NCBI GenBank assembly: GCA_963700195.1
Contig: CAVOWQ010000031.1
Coordinates: 310,001-374,000, forward strand
Direction: 5' to 3'
Length of the DNA stretch: 64,000 nt
From: AP-15 sp963700195
GTDB taxonomy: Bacteria; Pseudomonadota; Alphaproteobacteria; ATCC43930; CGMCC-115725
Shown: piece after piece, positions 24,594 through 33,475 of the stretch
Layout of the letters: each line of letters opens with the position of its first letter
Numbering within the stretch: the stretch's first letter is position 1
The notes under the pieces: model-generated
What the model saw: the letters and a program-made list of their open reading frames with translations, nothing else
Told to the model about the DNA's origin: nothing
The model's database searches: none
Program-made: the position numbers and the translations under genes

Positions 24594-26327
24594 GTGCAGG
24601 GAAGCGCAATCAGCTATGCAAGCCTGACCGCACGAGGTCTGGTCCCGAACCGGTGGGACATCATCGCCTTTCCGCTCGTTTTCGGGCTTCTCCTACTTGC
24701 CGCCAAAGGCGCTCACGAGACTTTGGTGCCTCTATCGACGCTGAAGGAACCAGTCGTCTCGCTCGATCCGGTCAACCTGCCGGAATACGCGCTGCGGACG
24801 ACCTTGCGCATGTTGACGGCAATGGTCGTATCGCTGATCTTTACCGTCACCTATGGGACGCTCGCCGCCAAAAGCCGCCGCGCCGGGCTCGTCCTCGTTC
24901 CACTCCTCGACATCCTCCAATCGGTGCCGGTGCTGGGTTACATCTCCTTCACCGTCGTCTTCTTCATGTCCCTCTTTCCCGGCCGTGTCGCGGGCGCCGA
25001 AGCCGCAGCGATTTTCGCGATATTCACGAGCCAAGCCTGGAACATGACCTTCAGCTTCTACCAGTCGCTGCGCACCGTGCCGCGCGACCTCGAGGAAGCG
25101 ACCCAAAGTTTCCGCTTCTCGACCTGGCAGCGCTTCTGGCGTCTCGAGGTGCCGTTCGCGATGCCGGGCCTCATCTGGAACATGATGATGAGCATGTCTG
25201 GAGGCTGGTTCTTCGTCGTGGCGAGCGAAGCGATCACAGTTGGCGACACGACGATTACATTGCCGGGCATTGGCGCCTATTTGGCCGAGGCGACCAAGGA
25301 AAAGAACCTTGCGGCGGTCGGCTGGGTGGTCCTGGCAATGACTGTGGTCATCATCCTCTACGACCAGCTGATGTTCCGGCCGCTGGTCGCCTGGGCCGAT
25401 AAATTCCGCTTCGAGCAGACCGGCGCACAGACCGCGCCGGGTTCCTGGTTCCTAAATTTGCTGCAGCGCAGCCGTCTCTTCCAAACCGCAACCATTCCGG
25501 TAAGCCTGATGCTGCGGACGCTTTCGCGATCGCGCTTTGCCCCGTTGCGGGAGGGGCCCGCGAGGGTTCGTCCTTCGGGCTCGACGGCGATTGACGCCGT
25601 TTGGTTCGTCTCCGTCGCGGCGGCGGCGATATTTGCCGCGTGGAAGATCGTCGATTATGTCGCCTCGGGAGTGGGCTGGGAGGACGTCCTCAATGTGTTC
25701 GAGCTCGGCTCGTTCACCCTCACCCGTGTGGTTGTGCTGATCGCCGTCGCCTCCCTCATTTGGGTCCCGATCGGAGTGGAGATCGGTTTGCGGCCACACC
25801 TCGCCGAGAAAATCCAGCCGCTGGCGCAGTTCCTCGCGGCGTTCCCCGCCAATCTGCTGTTTCCGGTATTCGTCGTGACAATTGTCCATTTCGACCTGAA
25901 TCCGGACATTTGGCTGAGCCCGCTGATCATCCTGGGTACCCAATGGTACATTCTGTTCAATGTGGTCGCCGGCACGATGGCTTACCCCAATGACTTCCGA
26001 GAGGCGGCGACCAATTTTCGCATGCGCGGTTGGCAATGGTGGCGCCAGGTGATGCTGCCGGGGATCTTTCCCTATTTCGTCACCGGCGCGATTACCGCGG
26101 CGGGCGGCGCATGGAACGCCAGCATCGTTGCGGAAGCGGTATCCTGGGGAGATACCAAGATCGCCGCGCACGGTCTCGGAGCCTATATCGCCGAGAACAC
26201 GGCTTCCGGAGATTATCCGAAGATCGTGCTCGGCATCGCCGTGATGTCGCTGATCGTAACTCTCTTCAATCGCCTGCTGTGGCGCCCGCTCTACGCCTAT
26301 GCCGAAGAAAGGCTGCGCCTCAACTGA
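24594..26327 (+). CDS. ABC transporter permease, two fused permease domains (nitrate/sulfonate/bicarbonate type)
   Basis: 577 residues made of two homologous BPD_transp_1 domains in tandem (about residues 75-280 and 370-570). Each carries an EAA-like cytoplasmic loop: EEATQSFRFSTWQRFWRLEV and REAATNFRMRGWQWWRQVML. Such duplicated permeases pair with one ATPase to import anions. GTG at 24594 has GGAGAC upstream. The ATPase gene starts 9 bases after the stop. No periplasmic binding protein gene is in this operon, so the substrate is unknown. Confidence 0.9.
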   Translation: MQGSAISYASLTARGLVPNRWDIIAFPLVFGLLLLAAKGAHETLVPLSTLKEPVVSLDPVNLPEYALRTTLRMLTAMVVSLIFTVTYGTLAAKSRRAGLVLVPLLDILQSVPVLGYISFTVVFFMSLFPGRVAGAEAAAIFAIFTSQAWNMTFSFYQSLRTVPRDLEEATQSFRFSTWQRFWRLEVPFAMPGLIWNMMMSMSGGWFFVVASEAITVGDTTITLPGIGAYLAEATKEKNLAAVGWVVLAMTVVIILYDQLMFRPLVAWADKFRFEQTGAQTAPGSWFLNLLQRSRLFQTATIPVSLMLRTLSRSRFAPLREGPARVRPSGSTAIDAVWFVSVAAAAIFAAWKIVDYVASGVGWEDVLNVFELGSFTLTRVVVLIAVASLIWVPIGVEIGLRPHLAEKIQPLAQFLAAFPANLLFPVFVVTIVHFDLNPDIWLSPLIILGTQWYILFNVVAGTMAYPNDFREAATNFRMRGWQWWRQVMLPGIFPYFVTGAITAAGGAWNASIVAEAVSWGDTKIAAHGLGAYIAENTASGDYPKIVLGIAVMSLIVTLFNRLLWRPLYAYAEERLRLN

Positions 26328-26336
26328 GAAATCCCA

Positions 26337-27659
26337 ATGGTCGCAACCGAAACCTTGAGTGAAACGGCAATCGCCGAGCCGATTCTGGCGGTGCACGATG
26401 TGACCCGCGGTTTCCCGCGGGGATCGGGCGAAGTGCGCGTCCTCGCGGACGTCGATCTTTCGCTGCGAGCCGGCGAGATCGTTGGTTTGCTCGGCCGTTC
26501 CGGCTCCGGCAAATCGACGCTGTTGCGCATCATCGCCGGTCTCATCAGGCCCAGCAGCGGCGAGGTGGTCTATCGCGGGCGTCCGGTCAGCGGCCCCGCA
26601 GAAGGGATCGCGATGGTGTTCCAGACCTTCGCGCTCTTTCCATGGCTGACGGTTCTGCAGAATGTCGAAGCAGGACTCGAAGCTATCAGCGTGCCGGCCA
26701 GAGAAAGCCGCCGGCGTGCGCTCGCAGCGATCGATCTCATCGGCCTCGACGGTTTCGAGTTGGCCTACCCGCGCGAATTGTCGGGCGGCATGCGCCAGCG
26801 CGTCGGCTTTGCTCGCGCCCTCGTCGTCGAGCCGACTATCCTGTTGTTGGACGAGCCCTTCTCGGCCCTCGACGTGTTGACGGCCGAGACGATCCGCACC
26901 GACCTTCTCGATCTTTGGGTGGAGCGCCGGCTGCCCATAAAATCGATGCTGCTGGTCACTCACAACATCGAGGAAGCGGTCTTCATGTGCGACCGCATCC
27001 TGCTCTTTTCCTCCAACCCGGGACGCGTCGCGGCCGAAATCGAGGTCACGTTCCCGCATCCGCGCAACCGCCTCGACACGGCCTTTCGTCAGATGGTGGA
27101 TGACATATACGCTAAGATGACCGCGCGCCCGACCACCGGAGCCGCCGGGCAGCCACCCAAGCTGCAGATCGGCAGCCGATTGCCGCCGGTCTCGACCAAT
27201 ATGATCGCCGGTCTGATCGAGACCGTCGCCGCCCCGCCCTACGACGGCAAGGCGGATCTGCCGGAAATCGCGCGCACCCTGCAGCTCGAGATCGACGATC
27301 TGTTCCCGGTGGCCGAAATCCTCCACTACCTCGGCTTCGCCGAAATCAAGGAGGGTGACATTCTGCTGAGCGCCGCGGCGCGCAAGTTCGCCGACCTCGA
27401 CACGCAGACTCGTAAGGAGATTTTTGCCCACCACCTGCTTGCGTCGGTGCCGCTGGCCCAGCACATCAAGCATGTGCTCGACGAGCGCCCCGGCCACCGC
27501 GCGCCGCGAGTGCGCTTCGAGCAGGAACTGGAAGACTATCTGAGCGACGCGGCGGCCGAGGAAACGTTGGATGCCGTGATAGATTGGGGCCGCTACGCAG
27601 AAATCTTCGCCTATGACGATCAGTCCGAAATGTTCAGCCTGGAGGACCCAAAGGGGTGA
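26337..27659 (+). CDS. ABC transporter ATP-binding protein with C-terminal regulatory domain
   Basis: 440 residues. The ATPase domain has Walker A GRSGSGKST (53-61), signature LSGGMRQRVGFARAL and Walker B ILLLDEPFSALD, of the nitrate/sulfonate/taurine class. After about residue 265 comes an extra domain (LIETVAAPPYDGKADLPEIA, LFPVAEILHYLGFAEIKEGD) matching the AAA-associated C-terminal domain found on anion-transporter ATPases, thought to be regulatory. Its stop overlaps the start of the next gene (GTGA), showing one operon. Confidence 0.92.
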   Translation: MVATETLSETAIAEPILAVHDVTRGFPRGSGEVRVLADVDLSLRAGEIVGLLGRSGSGKSTLLRIIAGLIRPSSGEVVYRGRPVSGPAEGIAMVFQTFALFPWLTVLQNVEAGLEAISVPARESRRRALAAIDLIGLDGFELAYPRELSGGMRQRVGFARALVVEPTILLLDEPFSALDVLTAETIRTDLLDLWVERRLPIKSMLLVTHNIEEAVFMCDRILLFSSNPGRVAAEIEVTFPHPRNRLDTAFRQMVDDIYAKMTARPTTGAAGQPPKLQIGSRLPPVSTNMIAGLIETVAAPPYDGKADLPEIARTLQLEIDDLFPVAEILHYLGFAEIKEGDILLSAAARKFADLDTQTRKEIFAHHLLASVPLAQHIKHVLDERPGHRAPRVRFEQELEDYLSDAAAEETLDAVIDWGRYAEIFAYDDQSEMFSLEDPKG

Positions 27660-28120
27660 AGCTTCTCGCGGCAACTCTGCTTGCAGCTCTCCTCGCGCTC
27701 TCCGCTGCGGAGGCGGAAGAGCAATCGAAATGCGCTGCGGCGCCCCACCTGCTCTGGGGCGACGGCGAGCACGACGACACTGCGGCTCTCAACGCTTGGT
27801 TCCGTGGCGAGACGGTGATCTGGGCGCAAACGCACGAAACCGTCGGCGCGGAAATCGCCGACCGGAGCTTTCTGTTGAGTTCCACAGTTTATGTTTCCGG
27901 CGGCACCGGACGGCGGCTCGAGCGTTTCCGGATGATCTGGCCTTGGCGCAATGAAGTCGTCTCCGGTGGCGCGATCGTCACCGGCAACGATCCCCAGCAG
28001 GAGCCGCGCACCGAAGGCATCACGATGGTTGGCGCCGATCCCGACGAGGGTGTCCCCCATGAGGGTCCCGCCGCGGAACCTCTCGACCACGGCGTTCCGA
28101 GGCACTGCCTGACCTCGTAG
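27656..28120 (+). CDS. Exported hypothetical protein coupled to the ABC transporter
   Basis: 154 residues with a clear signal peptide (MKLLAATLLAALLALSAAEA). The GTG start overlaps the ATPase stop, so it is translated with the transporter. The stretch LLWGDGEHDDTAALNAWFRG recalls the entry motif of pectate-lyase-like beta-helix proteins (GDG..DDTAA), then VGAEIADRSFLLSSTVYVSG, but the protein is too short for a full helix. It is not a standard binding protein. Its role with the transporter is unknown; a periplasmic accessory is possible. Confidence 0.65.
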   Translation: MKLLAATLLAALLALSAAEAEEQSKCAAAPHLLWGDGEHDDTAALNAWFRGETVIWAQTHETVGAEIADRSFLLSSTVYVSGGTGRRLERFRMIWPWRNEVVSGGAIVTGNDPQQEPRTEGITMVGADPDEGVPHEGPAAEPLDHGVPRHCLTS

Positions 28121-28133
28121 CTGCACCCGTCAA

Positions 28134-28716
28134 TCAGGTCGGGTGACGGAACCGGGTGACCAGGCCGGCCGAGCCCTTCACATGGTCCTTGAGCGCAGCG
28201 GCCAATTCCTCGCGCGTCATACCCGGCTGCAGCGCCTTCGGGTCGAGGTCGGTGGCGATTAGGGTCCACGTGTAGTGGTGCCAATCGGTGTTCGGCGGCG
28301 TGCCTGGACCAGTGTAGACCCCCAGCCCCATCGTGCTCTTGCCGCCGACGAACTTGTCCGAAGGCTTGCTGAGTTCGCCCTCGGCAAAGCCCTTCACATC
28401 GGCGGGGATCCCATAGACCACCATATGCGACACGCCGGCCGGCGCGCGGCCTTCGGGATCGAACAGCAGCAGGGCAAAGCTCTTGGTGCCGTCCGGCGCA
28501 TTCGACCAGGCGAGCGGCGGCGAGATGTTCTCGCCGACGCAATTCGGGCTTCTCTGCTTGTCGCTGCACGAATTTTTTATTGCCAGGGTCCCGTTGTCCT
28601 GGATCGCCGACGAGGTCAGCGTAAGCACGTCCGCGGCCCGCGCCTGCGGGTACGGCCAAAAGGCACGCGGCGAGGAGCCCGCCTGCCGTCAGCAGGGCTG
28701 GGATGGTGTGTTTCAT
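28134..28716 (-). CDS. YbhB/YbcL (PEBP, Raf kinase inhibitor-like) exported protein, frameshifted
   Basis: The signal peptide MKHTIPALLTAGGLLAACLL starts at ATG 28716 after GGGGGAGAG. The mature part is in another frame from about 28640: DVLTLTSSAIQDNGTLAIKN, NISPPLAWSNAPDGTKSFAL, LLFDPEGRAPAGVSHMVVYG and DWHHYTWTLIATD, with the PEBP ligand-pocket motifs DPEGRAP and H(HYTW). A GGG run at 28637-28639 (CCC on the plus strand) needs to be GG for the two parts to join as AGAAADVLTL-like. Mature protein about 170 residues. The family binds phosphorylated or lipid ligands; no specific role is known. Confidence 0.82.
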
Positions 28717-29002
28717 AACGTCTCTCCCCCTTGGTTTGTCAAAATCAGAACGGCCGGTTCGGGGCAGGGCACGCACCCTGATGCGCCTGTTTTATCAGGT
28801 CGAGATCAGGGATGCCCAACTCCCCAAATCATAATTTCGTGACCCGCTCGTGGGCACCCGATGGCCACGATGCTACGCATCTGCAGCAAATTAGCAGCGA
28901 CGTTTCGCTGAATGGTTGCGACGCGCATACCGTCTCTCGAGCGACCAATTCGTGAACATACAATGCGACTGTGGCGATCTTATGCCGCTACTGCGGTCCG
29001 CT

Positions 29003-30802
29003 TCACTCCTCCGGCATGCCGGCCTTGCGCAGGCCGGCGAAATAAGTGGCTTCGAATAACTCGCGGGTCTTTGGTGCCAGCCGCCACCCACCGGTCAAGT
29101 GGGCGATGCTTGAATAAAGATCTCCGTTCAGCCTGCGGGCTTCGGCAAGTTCGGCGGCGGCGCGGTCGCTCTCGCCTCTGAGGGCATAGGCGGCGGCGAG
29201 CCGGCTGTGCAAGACCGGCAGGGCAGGCATGCTGCCGCGCCCTTTTTCAAACCAGACGATCGCTTCGTCGGTACGCGATTGCAGCAAATGTACGGTGCCA
29301 ATTAGGAGGTAGCGATAGCCGATATTGGGATCGCGGGGGCTGAGGCGAATGGCTTGGTCCTCGAGCGGGATCACCTCGTCTATCGACCCGGTGAAGAGCT
29401 TGCACCAGCCGAGACCCTGTAATGCGCCGACCATGTTCCGTCGGAGCGCGAGAGCGGTCTCAAATTCGGGAAGAGCCTCCTCGCATCGGTGCTGCGCGCG
29501 CAGCACGGTGGCCTTCACGTAATGCGCATAGGAGAAGCGGGGCGATGCCGGCAAAGCTTCGTCGATCAGCCCTTCTGCACGTGCGAGGTCGGCCGCGGCC
29601 GAGTCGGTCATGGACGTGATCACTCGGCTCACCAGTGCGCCCGCCAAATAGGTCTGTGCCTCGGCCGATTGCGGATCGAGCGCCAACGCGTGCGCGAAGA
29701 GGCTGATCGCCTCCGCAGAATTTTCACGCGACAAGGACTTCCCGAAAAGCACGGCGCGTCCGCGAAAAATGTAGTCCAGCGCGTCGGGATGAATGGTCGG
29801 CCGGGCGGCCTCTGCGGCCATCAGCTCGAGGTTGAGGGTATTTCCGATCCGGCCGGTAATCTCGTTTTGCAATGCGAACAGGTCGCCGATGCCGTGGTCG
29901 AAGCGCTCGGCCCAGAGATGCGTGTCGGTCGCGGCGTCGATCAGCTGGGCGCCGACCCGGACCTCGTTGTCCGAGCGCTGGACGCTCCCTTCGAGCAGAT
30001 AGCGGACGCCCAGCTCGCGGCCGATCTGCTTTGTGTCGACCGGCCTGTTCCGATAGGTGAACGCGGTATTCCGCGATATCACCAACATGTGCGTGAGCCG
30101 CGAGAGATCCGTCGTCAGGTCTTCGGTGATCCCGTCCGCGAAATATTGCTGTTCGCGGTCGTCGCTGAGGTTAGTAAAGGGCAGCACGACAATCGACAGG
30201 TGAGGCGCCGAGCGTGCGTCGCCGAACCAGGGCGAGTGCCAATTCCAGTCAGCCACTGCGGCGACGAAGCCCAAAGCGCCAACGAGTGCGGCCGCGATGC
30301 CCGCCCGAGGCCAGTACCGTGCTCGCGATGCCGGTACGGGCGGCGGGGCATCGGTTTGGCCCAGAAAACCTGGATCGCAGGGTTGCTCGTTTTCGACAAT
30401 TGGCCCGCCGCTCCCATTGCCGGAAGGTCGGATGGACTTTGACGAGGGCGTAGGATCGCCCCGGGTCACCGGTGCGATGAAGCGGTAGCCGCGGCCAGAG
30501 ACCGTCTGGATGCAGCTGCCCTCGGCTCGGCCGTCGTCGAGAACCCGGCGAAGCGCCGCGATCTGCATGTTTAGATTGGCGTCCTCGACCACCGTCGCCG
30601 GCCAGACCGCAGCGATGATCGCGTCCCGGGAGACGAGATCGCCTGGCCGCTCGACCAGCACCCCGAGAACATCGAGTGCGCGCGAGCCGATCGCCATTGG
30701 GACGAAATCACCCCGCTCGTCGCGCCGGAAAAGACCGCCGCCCCGCCGATCGAGACGGAAGCCGTCGAACAGAAAGACGTCCCCGGCGGCGAGCGCTTCC
30801 AT
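29003..30802 (-). CDS. Membrane-anchored winged-helix regulator with TPR repeats (CadC-like)
   Basis: 599 residues. Residues 10-105 are an OmpR/PhoB-type winged helix (RALDVLGVLVERPGDLVSRD, GRGYRFIAPV), then a linker, one transmembrane segment (AGIAAALVGALGFVAAVA, near 170), the FlgO-like block VVLPFTNLSDDREQQYFADG with ITEDLTTDLSRLTHMLVISR, and a TPR-rich C-terminus. The layout puts the DNA-binding part in the cytoplasm and a sensor in the periplasm. The start at 30802 has GGGAG upstream; a GTG five codons earlier is possible. A short copy of its 3' end exists at 33371-33417. Target genes are unknown. The preceding interval 28717-29002 shows no gene. Confidence 0.88.
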   Translation of the reverse strand: MEALAAGDVFLFDGFRLDRRGGGLFRRDERGDFVPMAIGSRALDVLGVLVERPGDLVSRDAIIAAVWPATVVEDANLNMQIAALRRVLDDGRAEGSCIQTVSGRGYRFIAPVTRGDPTPSSKSIRPSGNGSGGPIVENEQPCDPGFLGQTDAPPPVPASRARYWPRAGIAAALVGALGFVAAVADWNWHSPWFGDARSAPHLSIVVLPFTNLSDDREQQYFADGITEDLTTDLSRLTHMLVISRNTAFTYRNRPVDTKQIGRELGVRYLLEGSVQRSDNEVRVGAQLIDAATDTHLWAERFDHGIGDLFALQNEITGRIGNTLNLELMAAEAARPTIHPDALDYIFRGRAVLFGKSLSRENSAEAISLFAHALALDPQSAEAQTYLAGALVSRVITSMTDSAAADLARAEGLIDEALPASPRFSYAHYVKATVLRAQHRCEEALPEFETALALRRNMVGALQGLGWCKLFTGSIDEVIPLEDQAIRLSPRDPNIGYRYLLIGTVHLLQSRTDEAIVWFEKGRGSMPALPVLHSRLAAAYALRGESDRAAAELAEARRLNGDLYSSIAHLTGGWRLAPKTRELFEATYFAGLRKAGMPEE

Positions 30803-30940
30803 GCCTGCGTCTCCCACGCGCGTCCAAATTTTCGGGAATTTATCACAATTTAGAATTTTTTATCGCCGCCTCATAGCGCGCTCTCCGCAGCAAGCCGCAT
30901 CCTTTGAGTGCTCGACCTGACCGAGCATAAGGAGGACCCC

Positions 30941-31054
30941 ATGCGCAAACTTGCTATGCTCCTACTCTTCGCGATCACGCTCGCCGTCGGTTCGGTAGCC
31001 GTGAGCCCGGGCCACATGTCCGCCGCTTATGCACTTCCTCCCGACCCCTGCTAG
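30941..31054 (+). CDS. Very small exported peptide (37 aa)
   Basis: A strong AAGGAGGA ribosome site lies 7 bases before ATG 30941. The 37 codons encode a lysine/arginine start, MRKLAMLLLFAITLAVGSVA, then a short tail ending AYALPPDPC before TAG. That is a signal peptide with almost no mature part. It may be a real small protein or the stub of a truncated secreted protein. It is divergent from the regulator gene. Confidence 0.45.
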   Translation: MRKLAMLLLFAITLAVGSVAVSPGHMSAAYALPPDPC

Positions 31055-31182
31055 CGGGAACCGATTCTCGGATTTCCTTGGGGCGAGCTAATGCTCGCCG
31101 TTTGCCGTCGAAGCCGGCTGACGGATCCCACGTAGTCATGCCGACTAGTGGCGCGAACCGAACAGATGTTCCCGTTTCCCTT

Positions 31183-31290
31183 TCTCGTCGCCCCCGCGAA
31201 AGCGGGGGCCCAAAGCCGCCTGCACTGAGCGGGCGACCTCCTGTTACACCAGGGACAAGCTCTGGGTGCCCGCTTTCGAGGGCATGACAG
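31183..31290. repeat. Dispersed palindromic repeat with CCCGCGAAAGCGGG arms
   Basis: GCCCCCGCGAAAGCGGGGGC forms one hairpin, and GGGTGCCCGCTTTCGAGGGC about 70 bases on forms the facing, decayed partner. This is a common intergenic repeat pattern of proteobacteria. The region 31055-31369 holds no gene otherwise. Confidence 0.65.
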
Positions 31291-31369
31291 AAAACGCGTG
31301 CGGGTACGAAGTATTGAATTCACACCACTCCAGTTGAGGGCTGAACCCTTTGGCAAAAGGAGGACGAAG

Positions 31370-31873
31370 ATGAAGTTCATGTTCCCGAAAGTCAATTTCG
31401 GCTTGGCGTTGGCAATCGTAATTGCGTTGGTCACGCAGATTTCCGCGTTCGCGGCGTCTGCACAAAAGCGACAGGGGCAAGAACAGCGGGGGATCGAAGG
31501 CGTTTGGGATGTGAGCGTAACAATTGTTCAGTGCAATACCGGCCAGGCCATAGGCACCGGCCACGCCATCCTGATGTTCAGTGACGGCGGCAGCCTGACG
31601 CAAATTTCTACCAACTCCCTGTTTAGTACCGGTTTGGGCACGTGGCGTCATCTCCGGGCGCAAAACTACACCGGAGTCGACAGATTCTTCGAATTTATGG
31701 CTGATGGCAGTTTCGCGGGAACCTCAGTCATCACGCGGGACATAGAGCTCAGCAGCAACGCCGACGAATACACAGCACCCTCTGTTTCCGAGTTCTACAA
31801 CCCCGCCGGTCAGCTAGTAAGTACTACATGCTCCACCACAGCAGCAACGCGCCTCGACCAGAAATCTGGCTGA
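31370..31873 (+). CDS. Exported lipocalin-like hypothetical protein
   Basis: 167 residues beginning at ATG 31370 after AAGGAGGA, with a long signal peptide ending near FAASA. The mature part, GIEGVWDVSVTIVQCNTGQA, LMFSDGGSLTQISTN, GLGTWRHLRAQNYTGVDRFF and STTCSTTAATRLDQ, has the alternating beta-strand look of small calycin-like proteins: start at G.W.V and end with a TxC...GxR-type strand. Two cysteines could pair. Function unknown. It is the first of three small exported protein genes here. Confidence 0.65.
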   Translation: MKFMFPKVNFGLALAIVIALVTQISAFAASAQKRQGQEQRGIEGVWDVSVTIVQCNTGQAIGTGHAILMFSDGGSLTQISTNSLFSTGLGTWRHLRAQNYTGVDRFFEFMADGSFAGTSVITRDIELSSNADEYTAPSVSEFYNPAGQLVSTTCSTTAATRLDQKSG

Positions 31874-31919
31874 CGCCGCAGCAATGCGACGCGGTGTAGC
31901 GGAGTGTCGTGGCCCAGTA

Positions 31920-32006
31920 CGGAGGGTGGGTTGAGCAGCGCGAACCCACCGATCCTCCGGAACGGGCGAGATGATGGGTTTCGCTAAACTCAACCCATCC
32001 TACCAC
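31920..32006. repeat. Dispersed repeat, GGTGGGTTGAG...CTCAACCCATCCTACC (copy 1)
   Basis: About 85 bases with inverted ends: GGAGGGTGGGTTGAG at the left and CTCAACCCATCCTACC at the right, with an internal GAACCCACC/GATGGGTTTCG pair. A second, longer copy is at 35322-35433. The structure is that of a small non-coding palindromic element that can fold into a long stem. Confidence 0.75.
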
Positions 32007-32136
32007 TACTGTTCGAGTCGACCTCGGCGCAGCCGGTCGGCTTTGAACATAACCGATGAGGCTGGGCGCGACCGTGAACGACGGCAATTAATTTCCGCAG
32101 CATCAGTCGTGTAGGTTCAACCGCGGAGTAAGCGCG

Positions 32137-32610
32137 ATGCCAAAGACCGCCATTCCTCTATTCTTCGTTTCAGGTCTATTCTTTGCAACAGCTTCGAAAG
32201 TCGACGCTGACGTGGTCTACACGGTGTTAAATCCGGCCAATAACTTCACGCTGTTTGTCTATGATTCTCCGACGTTCATCACAACGGACACCATGGTCGG
32301 TGTCGCGCAACTCGCCTTTGCAAACCCCCTTAATCCCATCACGGGCGTCGATTTCATTCCCTCTTCATCGACGTTCCCGGGAACTTCAGAAGTGGATCTT
32401 TTCCAAGTGGGTGCGCCGGATCAGTTCCGATACTACCCGCAGGGTACGTTCACGCACTTCGGTGTCACCCCGGGCGACAGCAACAGTTTCGGTTTTCCCA
32501 ACTCGGAGCTGAGCGTCGCCCCGGCTGCCGAGCCCTCGTCGATAGCTCTGTTGGCGGCCGGCTTGCTCGGCCTATTCGGTCTGCGCCGCAGGTTCAAGAG
32601 AAAACTGTAG
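32137..32610 (+). CDS. PEP-CTERM sorting-signal protein
   Basis: 157 residues: signal peptide (MPKTAIPLFFVSGLFFATAS), a Thr/Phe/Pro-rich body without cysteines, and the C-terminal tripartite signal AEPSSIALLAAGLLGLFGLR followed by RRFKRKL. This is the PEP-CTERM arrangement (Pro-Glu-Pro-like motif, hydrophobic helix, basic tail), here with AEPSS instead of PEPSS, recognised by exosortase (EpsH) for surface delivery. No exosortase gene is in the window. Function unknown; such proteins are often linked with exopolysaccharide. Confidence 0.8.
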   Translation: MPKTAIPLFFVSGLFFATASKVDADVVYTVLNPANNFTLFVYDSPTFITTDTMVGVAQLAFANPLNPITGVDFIPSSSTFPGTSEVDLFQVGAPDQFRYYPQGTFTHFGVTPGDSNSFGFPNSELSVAPAAEPSSIALLAAGLLGLFGLRRRFKRKL

Positions 32611-32746
32611 GTTCTCCAGAACGCGCAGAACGTGGAGAAGCCTGGATCTGGACGTATATTTTCTCACGGCCAGGTGACGGAAGGGGACAGCATGTCGGCA
32701 TTTCCGCACGGGCCGAAGGGGCTCGCGCCCGCAGGCGCCATGACAA

Positions 32747-33451
32747 TTGGACACCGCTCGGCTGCGCCTCCGTGCGCGCATGCTCTCCGACCTGGAGGCA
32801 ATCGTAGCCATGGACGCCGATCCGGTCGTCCGCAAATTTATCGGTGGACCGCTCGACGCGGCGTCGCACCGCGAAGAGGTGAGGCGGAACATCGTGCAGG
32901 GACGCCCCGAGCCGCATGCTTCCTGGGCCATCGAATGGCGGGCCGCATCAGGGTTGCTCGGCCTCTGTGGGCTCAGCCCGTCGGACGAAAGAGGCTTCAC
33001 CCAGATCGGGTGGCGATTGCATCGTTTCGCATGGGGCCAGGGTGTTGCAACGGAGGCTGCGCGCACGGTGCTCATGGGCGCTCTTGGTCCAATCGGGTTT
33101 CGTGTGGTCTTCGCAATGATCCATCCGGACAACCGCGCCTCGCTGCACGTTGCGGAGAAAATCGGCATGACTCAGAGCGGAATTACGCGATATCGGAGTG
33201 TCCCCCAGTTGATTTACCGAGCCGACAGCCCCGCCGCTGACCGCACGTACCGGCGTTGCGCGCAAAGCGACTGCGCGCCGCGCCGCGAATTCGAGCGCGA
33301 ACGGATGCGCACGTGCACCGCGGAGCCGCGCTCACTGAGTGTGCTCGAACGCGCGCTCGGGCGCTTGAAGTCAGCCCTCCGGCATTCCGGCCTTGCGGAG
33401 GCCGGGGAAAAAGTGGATTGCGGTGACAGTTTACGTATTTTTCATTTTTAA
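32747..33451 (+). CDS. GNAT family N-acetyltransferase with an odd C-terminal extension
   Basis: The first 165 residues are a RimJ/RimL-type GNAT domain: ARLRLRARMLSDLEAIVAMD, IGWRLHRFAWGQGVATEAAR (acetyl-CoA loop) and FAMIHPDNRASLHVAEKIGM. A normal protein would stop near YRSVPQLIYRADSP at about 33230; here the frame runs 70 more Arg/Cys-rich codons into non-coding-looking DNA. TTG 32747 is the first in-frame start; an ATG at 32740 is one base out of frame, which suggests a small indel at 32742-32750. The region 32611-32739 has no gene. Confidence 0.7.
   Translation: MDTARLRLRARMLSDLEAIVAMDADPVVRKFIGGPLDAASHREEVRRNIVQGRPEPHASWAIEWRAASGLLGLCGLSPSDERGFTQIGWRLHRFAWGQGVATEAARTVLMGALGPIGFRVVFAMIHPDNRASLHVAEKIGMTQSGITRYRSVPQLIYRADSPAADRTYRRCAQSDCAPRREFERERMRTCTAEPRSLSVLERALGRLKSALRHSGLAEAGEKVDCGDSLRIFHF
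33371..33417 (-). pseudogene. Detached 3' end of a second wHTH-TPR regulator gene
   Basis: The minus strand reads HFFPGLRKAGMPEG and stop, matching the last residues TYFAGLRKAGMPEE of the regulator ending at 29003. The match stops sharply at 33418, where a GCGGTGACAGTTTAC sequence begins. It is a truncated paralogue end cut by a repeat or mobile element. Confidence 0.6.
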
Positions 33452-33475
33452 AAATTTCGCGGCAACTCGAGAATG

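Noticed and set aside
25452..27674. A 740-codon minus-strand open frame
   Set aside because: Antisense to the ABC permease and ATPase genes, which carry complete Walker and EAA motifs; the antisense product has no recognisable domain.
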